The notes below the pieces were generated by a model. The model saw nothing but the letters and a program-made list of their open reading frames with translations, was not told the DNA's origin and made no database searches. Shown in pieces: positions 50,556 to 58,663 of a stretch of DNA of 64,000 nt. Source of the stretch: Pelagomonas calceolata (Eukaryota > Sar > Pelagophyceae > Pelagomonadales > Pelagomonadaceae); NCBI GenBank assembly GCA_918797485.1, contig CAKKNE010000001.1, positions 4,526,001 to 4,590,000 on the forward strand, read 5' to 3'. Numbering within the stretch: the first letter of the stretch is position 1; each line of letters begins with the position of its first letter. The position numbers and the translations under genes are program-made.

Positions 50556-52004
50556 GTGCTGTGCACGGCACAAACAATGATGCTGGCCGCACGGGCAGCA
50601 CAGCGCGGCGCACCGGTGATTTTTGCTGCGCGAGCAGCGTCTACAACGCGGAGCCTGCGATGCCCAACGGTGCAGCGGCTTGCGGTCATCGCCGTGCCGA
50701 CGCGTCGCGGCCTCGCGACGACCTCCGCGAACAACCTCGTGCCGGCGGCTCTGAGAGGGCTGGACTACGTCGGCACCGTGGCGTTCGCCGCGTCTGGAAC
50801 GATGGTCGCGGGACACGCGGGCATGGACATCCTCGGCTGCACGATGGTGGGCACGATCACGTCGTTGGGAGGTGGTACGATTCGGGACCTGCTGCTGGGT
50901 CGCACGCCGGTCTTTTGGTTTAAGGAGATCGAGTACCTCTTGCTCTGCGTCGGCACCGCTTTGATGGCATTCTACGCGCACGACAAACTCGAGGGACCAG
51001 TAGCCGAGGAGGCGCTGTGGTGGGGCGACACTTTAGGTATCGGCGCCTTTTCGGTAGTCGGAGCGCAAGCGGCCGCTAGCGTGGGCATGGGTCCGTTGGT
51101 GGTCCCTATTTGTGGCATGTTCACGGCGACGTGCGGCGGCCTGGTCCGAGACGTGCTCTGCCGCCGGCCACCGAAGTTACTCTACTCAGCGGCGCAAGAC
51201 TCGCCGGCGGCGGCGGGCACGCTCTACGCGCCCGCAGCGTTGAGCGGCGCGAGCGCCTACGCCTTCCTCCACTTTGTGGGCGCCGGTGCGCCGCTCGCCA
51301 TCGCGCTGGGCTGCGCGACGACCGTCGGCGTCCGGACCTACGGCTACGCGCGGAACGTCAAGCTCCCGACCTACAGCGACGTGCCCGCGGGGCCCGCGCC
51401 GCGCCTCGCCGCGAACGATGCGCATCTCGTCGTGACGGCCTGGGGCCCCGACGCGACGGGCCACGTCGCCACGCTCGCAAGGGTATTGGCTGACGCGCGG
51501 GCGAACATTTCCGCCTCGAAGATTGCGACGATTGGTGATGATATTGTCGTCATGCTCGTCGTAAGCGCGCCGCGCGGGGCAAGAGCTGGTCTGGTATCTG
51601 CGGCGACGACGGCGGGCCGAGAACGCGGCCTCAAGGTGGACTGTCGCGACGTCACGCCGTCCCACGGCACGCCCCCTGCGGCAAAGGTCGCGGGGCGGGT
51701 GGCACTCCAAGGACCGGACTCGCCGGGCCTCGTCTCAAATGTTGCCGCTCTGTTATCGAAGCATGGCCTCAACATCTCCTCGCTCGACACGCGCGTCGTC
51801 GGCGTGGCGCCCGAGGGTCTCCAGCGGCGTGTGACCGAGGCGGCGCGGTCCCTCGACGCAAGAGACGCCGCGACGGACCTCTTTTGTCTCGAGGCGATCG
51901 TCACGGCGCCCGAAAAGCCGGACGCAGCGGCGTTAAAACGAGACGTGGCGGCTCTACGAAAACGGTGTCGCCTCGACGTGCTCGACGTCGTCATGGAAGA
52001 ATAG
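50556..52004 (+). CDS. TRIC/UPF0126 membrane protein fused to two ACT domains
   Basis: 482 residues. The N-terminus (MMLAARAAQRGAPVIFAARA) is a likely mitochondrial or plastid leader. Residues about 65-270 form a UPF0126/TRIC-like channel domain with two repeats: GTVAFAASGTMVAGHAGMDI with TSLGGGTIRDLLLGRTPVFW, and GIGAFSVVGAQAAASVGMGP with FTATCGGLVRDVLCRRPPKL. The GGGxxRDxLxxRxP pattern is characteristic. The C-terminal half holds two ACT domains of GcvR type: LVVTAWGPDATGHVATLARV and RVALQGPDSPGLVSNVAALL, each followed by the NISxxxT-type strand. ACT domains bind amino acids. A ligand-gated organelle channel or transporter is a plausible but untested reading. ATG 50577 is an alternative start. 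Confidence 0.85.
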   Translation: MLCTAQTMMLAARAAQRGAPVIFAARAASTTRSLRCPTVQRLAVIAVPTRRGLATTSANNLVPAALRGLDYVGTVAFAASGTMVAGHAGMDILGCTMVGTITSLGGGTIRDLLLGRTPVFWFKEIEYLLLCVGTALMAFYAHDKLEGPVAEEALWWGDTLGIGAFSVVGAQAAASVGMGPLVVPICGMFTATCGGLVRDVLCRRPPKLLYSAAQDSPAAAGTLYAPAALSGASAYAFLHFVGAGAPLAIALGCATTVGVRTYGYARNVKLPTYSDVPAGPAPRLAANDAHLVVTAWGPDATGHVATLARVLADARANISASKIATIGDDIVVMLVVSAPRGARAGLVSAATTAGRERGLKVDCRDVTPSHGTPPAAKVAGRVALQGPDSPGLVSNVAALLSKHGLNISSLDTRVVGVAPEGLQRRVTEAARSLDARDAATDLFCLEAIVTAPEKPDAAALKRDVAALRKRCRLDVLDVVMEE

Positions 52005-52024
52005 TAGTAAGTCTAACACATACG

Positions 52025-53233
52025 TTAATCTCCAAGAGCAGCAAAAGCCCCCCCTGAGCGCGACGCCTTGCCGCGCGACGCCGTCCGCGCGCCGCCGCGG
52101 CTTTTTGATTGCGACGAGACCGTCGCCCAGCCGCCCGTCGAGGCTTTCTTTTGAGGCGCCGCGGACTTGCGCCGCAGGTCGGACAGGTGCTTGCGGAGCG
52201 GCGCGAGGCGCGCCGCGAGCTCGGCGTCGGTCTCGTACCAGAGCCGCGACGCCTCCTCCAACGTTGAAATACGCTCCTCTAAATCAGGCGCTTCTCCCAG
52301 TTTGGACACTTCTGCAACGGATAGGAGCGCTCCACCGCGCTTCTCCAGCGCGGCGAGCGGCGCGAGTTTTGTTTGTAAAGCTTTGATCGCCGCCGTGTGC
52401 TCGATTTTGGGAGGCTTGTAATCCAGAACGGACCGCTTCGAGAGCGCCTCGCGGTTCTCCTCGATGCGCTTCTTGGCCTTGTCGTTCGGCGCGCTCTCGG
52501 CGCGCTCGTCCATCTGTTCTAAACAAAGCGTCTTTTCTGTTGTAGTGAGCTGGCCATTTTGCACCATCTCCATCAAGGACTTTTGCAGGAACTTGAGCTT
52601 GCCGTCAAGGTCATCGCCGCTTCCGAGCTCGTACAAAGCTTGCTCCGCGTCATCGAGCGCCTCCCGATTCATCAGCTTCGAGTCGATCTGAGTGAACTGC
52701 GCCCGGACCTCGCGCAGCTTCTCTTGGAGCCGCTTCTTGCAGGACCACGTCGGGCACCGCTTCGCGACCGTTCGCTCGAAGGTCTTCATCTCCGCCGCAA
52801 CCAACAAATGCTCCCGCGACAGCCGCGCCGGTTCGTCAACCGTCTCGTCTTCATTTGAGGCGTCTACAACCTTCTTCGCGCAGCGGGGGAAGACGTGCAC
52901 GAAAATGAGGTTGCGGCCCGTGTCGTGCTGCGTCTTGAAGGACCCCGCACTATCAAAATCGCAAGATGCCGACTTGTTGTCCTCGTAATCGATCGCCTTG
53001 AGCGCGGCCACGATCCATTTTTGTAAAGATGCGTCGTACTTCTGCCGGTTCGCCTTGCCGGCGCCGACCACGAACGTGACGCGGACCATCTCGTCCCGGT
53101 CCGAGAACGGCGTCGAGAAGGCGTCCGTGATCAATCTGCCGGCGTCGTATGCCGAGCTGATCGATCCTAGATCGAACTCGTCGGACTCCGTGATGCTCCG
53201 CACTTTGCCGGCGAGACCGCTGAAGGAGGCCAT
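52025..53233 (-). CDS. Conserved-looking eukaryotic protein with helical C-terminus, unassigned
   Basis: 402 residues, no leader. The first 130 residues look globular (VRVTFVVGAGKANRQKYDAS, LQKWIVAALKAIDY, GRNLIFVHVFPRC). About 130-350 is helical with coiled-coil character (EHLLVAAEMKTFERTVAKRC, CKKRLQEKLREVRAQFTQID, LDGKLKFLQKSLMEMVQNGQ, LEERISTLEEASRLWYETDA). The C-terminus is basic and Ser/Gly-rich, ending SGGAFAALGD. Composition and the mixed hydrophobic core suggest a genuine conserved protein, but I cannot name it. It is tail-to-tail with the TRIC/ACT gene (20 bp) and head-to-head with the DysF gene. Confidence 0.65.
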   Translation of the reverse strand: MASFSGLAGKVRSITESDEFDLGSISSAYDAGRLITDAFSTPFSDRDEMVRVTFVVGAGKANRQKYDASLQKWIVAALKAIDYEDNKSASCDFDSAGSFKTQHDTGRNLIFVHVFPRCAKKVVDASNEDETVDEPARLSREHLLVAAEMKTFERTVAKRCPTWSCKKRLQEKLREVRAQFTQIDSKLMNREALDDAEQALYELGSGDDLDGKLKFLQKSLMEMVQNGQLTTTEKTLCLEQMDERAESAPNDKAKKRIEENREALSKRSVLDYKPPKIEHTAAIKALQTKLAPLAALEKRGGALLSVAEVSKLGEAPDLEERISTLEEASRLWYETDAELAARLAPLRKHLSDLRRKSAAPQKKASTGGWATVSSQSKSRGGARTASRGKASRSGGAFAALGD

Positions 53234-53443
53234 GGCCTCTTAATGTGCGGCGGCGGCGTCTAGCGACTGGTGTGGCGTGGTGGGCCGCCAGCAGTGTTGC
53301 AGTGTGCAGGCCGGCAGCTAATGCAGCGCGATGGCAAGATTGGTGTTGCACAGCAAAGAGGAGACCACAGGTGTGTCTCGCACAACGCAGCTTCGGCGTA
53401 CGAGCAGACTGTGACCCACGACGGTTCGACGACTTTTTTGCTT

Positions 53444-53467
53444 GCTAGTGTTTTACCGAACGCTAGC
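53444..53467 (+). promoter_or_regulatory. Recurrent GCTAG palindrome, copy 14
   Basis: GCTAGTGTTTTAC, CGAA, CGCTAGC; 24 bp. It lies 91 bp upstream of ATG 53559 and 210 bp upstream of the 53233 gene, in a 325-bp divergent region. It is preceded by TTTTTTGCTT. The frame of the DysF gene remains open through it, which argues for the downstream ATG. Confidence 0.65.
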
Positions 53468-53558
53468 CTCGCATAACACTCCGCACAGCCATACGCCATT
53501 TCCAGCAGGCAGAGAGACAAGCAGACTCTGCGCACAACTTAGAATCACGCCAGCGATC

Positions 53559-55184
53559 ATGTCCACGAGCGATGCGGACGCCGCTCGCTTGGCCCAGCTT
53601 CTAAACTCGGATTCGGACTCGGACACCGCAGGGGAAGGAAACACGGACGCAGACGTGCTGCGCACATCAGAGCTGCTGAATCGGCCGTCCGACGCCGCCG
53701 AGGACGACGACGAGGACGAATTGGACCACAAACCGGCGCCGCCAGCGCCGCAGCCGTCAGTACCGGAGCCGCCAGCGCCAGAATTGCCGGCTCCGACGCC
53801 GCCCGCGCCCGAGCCGGCCTCGACGCCAGCGCCGGCACCACCCGCACCGCCGCCAGCGCCGGAGCCGTCCTCGACGCCAGCCGCAGCGCCGTCACCGCCT
53901 GCAACGCAACAACCGCGCCGCGCGTCATCAAGGGTCCTCGACCAGATCAGCTCGAAGCTCGCCGAACTGAAGGGAGACGCGCCGCCCGTCGACGACGAGA
54001 CGACGGCGCGCCGGTTTTGTGAGAGGACGGCGAAGGCCTTCGACGAAGACCGGACGCCGGAGCTGGCCATCGAGTGCGTCTGGGAGAACCAGTCAAGGGA
54101 CGACCAATCCTTAACCAACCTCGCATCGGCGGCGCGCGCGACGCTGACGCGGCATGCCATTGAGAGGCGGCCGCCGGGACCCTGGGGCCGCGCCGAGGCG
54201 CCGCGGGCCGGTATTATAAGGAGGCTGCAGCCGTTGCGGAGGCGGCCCTTCGAGGGCCGCCTGGCGCCGCTCTTCGCGGAAAGCGGGCCGCCGGACGTTG
54301 ATGGATTGCCGGATCTGTCCTGGAGGTGGCTCTCGCCCTGGCAGGTCGACGGCCGCGTCCACGGCACCGATCGAGGCGTCTCTGATATCGAAGAGGTCGG
54401 CGCGCCGGATGCCTGGTTGTATGCGCCGAAGTGGCCCAGTGATGATATGACTGGGTATAGTTATGACGAGAATGATTCAAGAGTGCGATGTCGACGGTGG
54501 GTGCGGCCGCGCGAGCGGCAGACCTGCCAGAGTTTAGTAAAGCAGCTCCTAGCCAAAAGACCCGCGACGCGGGTCGCGGCGTTACTTCGCGAGGCGAAGA
54601 GCCCTGAGGTCGACCTCGCGATGTTGGCGGCGTCGCTGGTCGAAGTGCCCGTCGTGGCGGCGCCGAGGCCGCCGCCCGAACCGGAACAAAAGCACGCGCG
54701 CGGTGTTACGGTTGACTACGTCTGGGAGAACCAGCGCTGGATTAGAGGATGGGCGCCCTGCGTGGGCCTGCGGAAGGCGCCCTTCGACGGCGCGTCGCGA
54801 CCGGCGCTCGCGGCGCTGTTCAAGCGCCACGGCGGCCCGCCGCCGCTCGAAGCCGAGCTCGCGCCCGAGGAGTCGGGCCTACCCCTCGACGACTTAAATG
54901 GGAGGGCGTCGACGTGGCGCTGGCTCGGGCCCTGGGTGCTTGATAGCACGTCGTTCGGCGCCGAGCGCGTGTCGAGCGACGGGAGTGGCGAGGGCGGCTG
55001 GATTTATCGGTTTGACTGGTCGCGCGACGGCTTGGGGTATAGCAGCGCGATGACGAAGCGGACGTTCGTGAGGTGTCGCCGGTGGGTCCGGCCGCGCGAG
55101 CCCGCGGACGTCGCGAGCCCTAGCCCCCCTGTTGAGGAGGACGTGGTGCCGGCCGCCGGTGACAAGTTGAACTTCTTCTCCTAA
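53559..55184 (+). CDS. Protein with two dysferlin (DysF)/Pex23-type domains
   Basis: 541 residues from ATG 53559. The N-terminal 130 residues are acidic and then Pro/Ala-rich and disordered. Two DysF-type units follow, each with an N part (IECVWENQS; VDYVWENQRWIRGWAPCVGL) and a C part with conserved tryptophans and arginines: LSWRWLSPWQVDGR, WLYAPKW, RVRCRRWVRPRE in unit 1; STWRWLGPWVLDS, GWIYRFDW, FVRCRRWVRPRE in unit 2. The same set occurs in Pex30/Pex23 peroxisome proteins, TECPR1 and dysferlin, where it binds membranes or lipids. No membrane span is seen, unlike Pex30. Unit 1 has an insertion (about 20 residues) between WENQ and the PF segment. Confidence 0.8.
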   Translation: MSTSDADAARLAQLLNSDSDSDTAGEGNTDADVLRTSELLNRPSDAAEDDDEDELDHKPAPPAPQPSVPEPPAPELPAPTPPAPEPASTPAPAPPAPPPAPEPSSTPAAAPSPPATQQPRRASSRVLDQISSKLAELKGDAPPVDDETTARRFCERTAKAFDEDRTPELAIECVWENQSRDDQSLTNLASAARATLTRHAIERRPPGPWGRAEAPRAGIIRRLQPLRRRPFEGRLAPLFAESGPPDVDGLPDLSWRWLSPWQVDGRVHGTDRGVSDIEEVGAPDAWLYAPKWPSDDMTGYSYDENDSRVRCRRWVRPRERQTCQSLVKQLLAKRPATRVAALLREAKSPEVDLAMLAASLVEVPVVAAPRPPPEPEQKHARGVTVDYVWENQRWIRGWAPCVGLRKAPFDGASRPALAALFKRHGGPPPLEAELAPEESGLPLDDLNGRASTWRWLGPWVLDSTSFGAERVSSDGSGEGGWIYRFDWSRDGLGYSSAMTKRTFVRCRRWVRPREPADVASPSPPVEEDVVPAAGDKLNFFS

Positions 55185-55358
55185 GTTGTTGTCCTGTTTT
55201 ATCGTTCGCTCCCGGGGCCCGGAGAAGCGCCACAGGTTTTGCACAGTTGCTTTGCTTAGAGCTAGGCCACCTAGCCACCAAGCCGCCGCCGCGATGCCTG
55301 CTTGACCGAACGGCTGCCGCGCTCCCGGCCCACACAGTTAACACACACACAGATTACC

Positions 55359-55739
55359 TCACGAGGCCCCCCGCGACGACCACCACCGCCGCAGCGACCA
55401 CTCGGCCCTTGGTGGTCGCGGCGCCGTCGGCGTCGCCACGGTCTGCCCCGCGTCCGTCCACGCGGGCCGCTCCTTCAGCTCCCAGACGTGCGGCGCTTCT
55501 TTTTCGAGCGCCTCGCCCGCGGCCGCCGCCTCGGCCCGCCGCCGCGCCGCGCCGCCGCGCATGCAGGCCCACATGTCCGCGGCGCGCTGCTGGCAGTCGT
55601 CGAAGGTGCCGTCGCGGTAGACGACCTCGAACTGGTGCTTGGGCGTCGCGCAACTATACAACGCGTCGAGCTCGAGCCAGCAGCTCGTGCGCTCCTCTTG
55701 CGGTTTCGGTGGTGGTGTGGCGGCGGCGTCGTCGGACAT
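55359..55739 (-). CDS. DUF3128/CHCH-like small protein (Emi1-type)
   Basis: 126 residues. The cysteine pattern CWLELDALYSCATPKHQFEV, then DDCQQRAADMWACM (C-x9-C ... C-x9-C) is that of DUF3128, related to twin-Cx9C mitochondrial intermembrane-space proteins such as yeast Emi1. Such proteins fold by two disulfides via Mia40 and help assemble respiratory complexes. The rest is Ala/Arg-rich. ATG 55739 was chosen because the protein then begins in a short hydrophilic tail, as in the family; the upstream in-frame part is not conserved-looking. Divergent from the ankyrin gene. Confidence 0.75.
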   Translation of the reverse strand: MSDDAAATPPPKPQEERTSCWLELDALYSCATPKHQFEVVYRDGTFDDCQQRAADMWACMRGGAARRRAEAAAAGEALEKEAPHVWELKERPAWTDAGQTVATPTAPRPPRAEWSLRRWWSSRGAS

Positions 55740-55931
55740 TTGTGATGCGTGCGCGCGCTCGCTTTTGTGAGCACAGTGTAGCAGTGGGGGCCCCTGCTGC
55801 TCCCCTGCGTCGGCTGGACGAGCTCCAGCGAAGCGTAGTGCCGTGTGCAATCTATGCGTCAAGGAAATCACTCGTACGAGCCCTTGTCAACTCGTACGGA
55901 CGCCGCCGCGCAAGCGCGGCTTACAAATCGT

Positions 55932-55954
55932 GCTAGCGCCTGTAAGACACTAGC
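55932..55954 (-). promoter_or_regulatory. Recurrent GCTAG palindrome, copy 15
   Basis: GCTAGCGCCT then GTAAGACACTAGC, 23 bp: the same as copies 2 and 11 but for one missing G. It lies 137 bp upstream of the ankyrin gene and 192 bp upstream of the DUF3128 gene. A further GCTAG follows at about 55959-55964 (AACGCTAGC). The 352-bp region has no gene. Confidence 0.65.
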
Positions 55955-56091
55955 AAACGCTAGCTGGAGCAAAAACAAGGGCGCAGAGCACAGCTCGCCA
56001 GAACACGCAGACTCGAAGATCTGGGCAGTGTGGCTTACCAGGGCTTATCAGGGCCTGCACAGGTTGCCAGCACAGCAGCTGATTGGCATCG

Positions 56092-56799
56092 ATGGCGGAC
56101 AGCAGCAGCGGCGACGGCGCAGAAGAATCTAGAGAAGAGCTAAATCAGCGGCTGCACGACGCCGCCGAGGCGGGCGACGTCGTAAAACTACGCTTAGCGA
56201 TCGCCGCGGGTGCCGACGTTGACGCCTTAACGAAAAGGGGCCATCTCAAGATGACGGCCCTTTGCTCCGTCGTCCGTGCCACTCGGGTGAAACATAATCG
56301 AGCCGTGAAAGGGAGGACGGCCTGCGTTCGGGCACTCCTCGATGCGGGGGCGTCGGCGTCCGCGGCCGTAGTATTCTTCGACTCTGGTGACAGTTCGGAC
56401 TCTGAGGAGGAACAGTTCGGATGGACGGCGATGCACGATGCCGTATGTTCAGGACTTAACACAATCTGTAGACTGCTATTGGACGCCGGTGCGGCTTTGA
56501 ACACGCGCGATTTTGATGATACAACGCCGCTTCAATATGCCGCAGGAAACGGGCACCACAGAACTGCCGTTCTGTTGCTCTCGCGAGGGGCCGTAGCAGA
56601 GGAGGGGAAGTACGATCAATTTCTCCAATTTTCTCCAGGGTACCTCTCGAGAATCGAGCGAGCGGGCAGCTTCGCAAACTACCAGAAGCAGCAGTGCAAA
56701 AAACTCACGGCGATGCTCGCGCCGAAGATGGACCACTTGCTGCCTCCGGAGCTCGTGTCCCACGTCATCACGTTCTGGGGCCATCTCGGGTGGAAGTGA
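56092..56799 (+). CDS. Ankyrin-repeat protein with F-box-like C-terminus
   Basis: 235 residues from ATG 56092. Three to four ankyrin repeats: LNQRLHDAAEAGDVVKLRLA with IAAGADVDALTKRG, ACVRALLDAGASASAA, FGWTAMHDAVCSGLNTICRL with LLDAGAALNTRD, and DDTTPLQYAAGNGHHRTAVL with LLSRGAVAE. An acidic insert (DSGDSSDSEEEQ) lies between repeats 2 and 3. The C-terminus MDHLLPPELVSHVITFWGHL resembles an F-box-like helix motif (LPPELV). Ankyrin proteins with such an end are a large family in pelagophytes as far as I recall. A substrate-receptor role in ubiquitination is possible. The start overlaps CATCGATGGCG, an introner-like word, which may be a coincidence. Confidence 0.82.
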   Translation: MADSSSGDGAEESREELNQRLHDAAEAGDVVKLRLAIAAGADVDALTKRGHLKMTALCSVVRATRVKHNRAVKGRTACVRALLDAGASASAAVVFFDSGDSSDSEEEQFGWTAMHDAVCSGLNTICRLLLDAGAALNTRDFDDTTPLQYAAGNGHHRTAVLLLSRGAVAEEGKYDQFLQFSPGYLSRIERAGSFANYQKQQCKKLTAMLAPKMDHLLPPELVSHVITFWGHLGWK

Positions 56800-56975
56800 C
56801 GCGGCCGCGGCGCGCGTAAGGTGACGCCGTCGCCGCGGCCGCGCGTTGTGCCCGCGCGAGACAGCATCGCGAGACATTGCCGCCCGCGCAGTGTGTAGAG
56901 TGTGTAAAAACTAAGCAATTTAAAATGCGGCGGGCAGGTCCGAAGGGGACCCACGCGCGTCCTCCACCAGGACCT

Positions 56976-57689
56976 CTAGCCCGAGTCCATGATCGTGCGC
57001 CCGAACTCGGCGACGACGATGCCGTTGTACTGCGGGAACTTCTCCACGAGCTTGGCGCCGCGCTTGTCCTTGACGCGCTCCGTGTACGTCTTCATGCCGA
57101 TGTTCTTCATCTGGTCCCGGGAATACTGGAGGCAGAGGAGGAAGAAGGAGGCCTGGCCGAGCGGCGGCTCCATCCAGTTCCAGCTCCACGAGCCGACCTC
57201 GAGCCACGTCTCGAGGTTCTTCGCGTCCTCGACGTCCATGGTCACGTACTGCTCGTTGAACCACAATACGGTATGTAGGTCGAAGCACATGGGGATCGAG
57301 CCGAAGCCCGCGACGAGCGCCGCGGCGATGCCCACGCGGTACGGTAAACGAGACATGGCCAATCCAGCCTTCGCGGCCTGCTCGATCTCGCCCACCTTTC
57401 CTTCTGCTTCCACATGATCGACACCGTCGACCTTCATCACGTCCCGGACCATGCGCTCCCGGATGGCCTGGTCGTCGCCGTGCGCGCTGAGCATGAGGAG
57501 CACGTGATTCGAGTAGTCGGCGTAGGTCGTGGGCATGCGCTCGTCGTCGATTTCGGTCTTGTGCGCGAGGGCGAAGTTGCGCGTCTGCGTCGCGACGACT
57601 GGCAGCTTCTGCGCCGCGAGGCGGCTCTGGGTGCCGCGGGCGGCCAGCGAGCGGGCGCCCAGCGCGCGAAGGGATCTTGCTGCCAGCAT
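56976..57689 (-). CDS. Mitochondrial inner-membrane-type protein, unassigned
   Basis: 237 residues. Strong mitochondrial presequence (MLAARSLRALGARSLAARGT, then QSRLAAQKLPVVATQTRNF). A hydrophilic region is followed by a first span (YRVGIAAALVAGFGSIPMCF), a tryptophan-rich loop (VLWFNEQYVTMDVEDAKNLE, TWLEVGSWSWNWMEPPLG) and a second span (ASFFLLCLQYSRDQM). The C-terminus is basic and ends GIVVAEFGRTIMDSG. The tryptophan-rich segment looks strongly conserved, and I suspect a stramenopile-conserved protein, but no function is known to me. A palindrome-like copy (16) lies 89 bp upstream. Confidence 0.72.
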   Translation of the reverse strand: MLAARSLRALGARSLAARGTQSRLAAQKLPVVATQTRNFALAHKTEIDDERMPTTYADYSNHVLLMLSAHGDDQAIRERMVRDVMKVDGVDHVEAEGKVGEIEQAAKAGLAMSRLPYRVGIAAALVAGFGSIPMCFDLHTVLWFNEQYVTMDVEDAKNLETWLEVGSWSWNWMEPPLGQASFFLLCLQYSRDQMKNIGMKTYTERVKDKRGAKLVEKFPQYNGIVVAEFGRTIMDSG

Positions 57690-57777
57690 CGTGTGTTACG
57701 TCTTCGCTCCTTCTTCGAAGCAGCTAGGGGCTCGCGCGCAGGCTTTTAGCGGCAGCGCGATTCCGCTCTGTTAACGA

Positions 57778-57800
57778 GCTAGCCACACATTCACACTAGC
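57778..57800 (-). promoter_or_regulatory. Recurrent GCTAG palindrome, copy 16 (diverged centre)
   Basis: GCTAGCC, ACACATTC, ACACTAGC; 23 bp. The outer half-sites and length fit the family, but the internal TCTTAC box is changed to GAATGT. It lies 88 bp upstream of ATG 57689 with the forward element on the gene's strand. Confidence 0.5.
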
Positions 57801-57967
57801 TCTGCTCGCTCCCGGAACGCCGCTGTGAGACATGAATATAATGCACAGGAATTTAGTATTTTTTTTTGGTGTTTCCAGTCAGAGCCGGCTTTTTGTTGTG
57901 TTTCGGCGGCCGTCGATGACGACGGCGGCGGCGTTCTTCTTTGTACACAAGGCGTCACGGGCGCGGC

Positions 57968-58372
57968 TCACGGGTAGAGCTGGCGCATGCGCGACGCGTT
58001 CCGCGGCCGGCCGGCGAAGGGCTTGAGCTTGCGCTGGCGGCGCTTCTTCTTGGCCGAGCCCGGCGGGCTGACGACGCGGCCGTTCCGCTGCGCCGCAGTC
58101 CGCGGGCGGCCGCAAAGCGCCGCAAGCGCAGCCACGTCGGCCCGCAACCGCTCGGCGGCGGGCGGCTGCGCCGTGGCGGTTTCGTGGCGCGATTCGACGG
58201 CGTGCGGCTGCGAATCAGTTCCGGCGTCGTTGGCGCCAGTCTCCTCGACGAAGGCTGCCACCTTGCGGTCGCGGCGGCCCAAGAGGATCCACGGCTCGTG
58301 CGACGTGTTCTCGGTGCCGTCGGCGTTGATTTTTACCCACTCTTCTTCTTCACTGTTTTGCGTGCCAAGCAT
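57968..58372 (-). CDS. Small hypothetical protein with basic C-terminus
   Basis: 134 residues from ATG 58372: an acidic N-terminus (NSEEEEWVKINADGTENTSH), a hydrophobic-basic WILLGRRDRKVAAFVEETG stretch, an Ala/Glu-rich middle, and a strongly basic end (GSAKKKRRQRKLKPFAGRP) that looks like a nuclear or nucleolar localisation signal. No family recognised. The start is set by the first in-frame Met before the acidic part. Confidence 0.5.
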   Translation of the reverse strand: MLGTQNSEEEEWVKINADGTENTSHEPWILLGRRDRKVAAFVEETGANDAGTDSQPHAVESRHETATAQPPAAERLRADVAALAALCGRPRTAAQRNGRVVSPPGSAKKKRRQRKLKPFAGRPRNASRMRQLYP

Positions 58373-58663
58373 GGTGAAATGAGGAGCGCTGCCGCGGCAG
58401 CGGGGAGCAGTTATGTACAAGTTTCGGTACGAACGATCAGAACACGGTCAGAAACGGTAAAAGGCAGTGAATTTTGGCTCTGAATCCGCAACGTCGCGCT
58501 GGGTTTGCAAGTCCAAAAATGACACCGACGCACCGACCCCACAGAGGACTCCCGTCACTTTGCGCACCCGTGCAGTAAGAGCTCTGGAGACAGCTCACAA
58601 GAACCCACGCCCCAGAAACCGAATTCAAACGCCGACAGCGACGCGAAAGTCAACAGGAACAGT

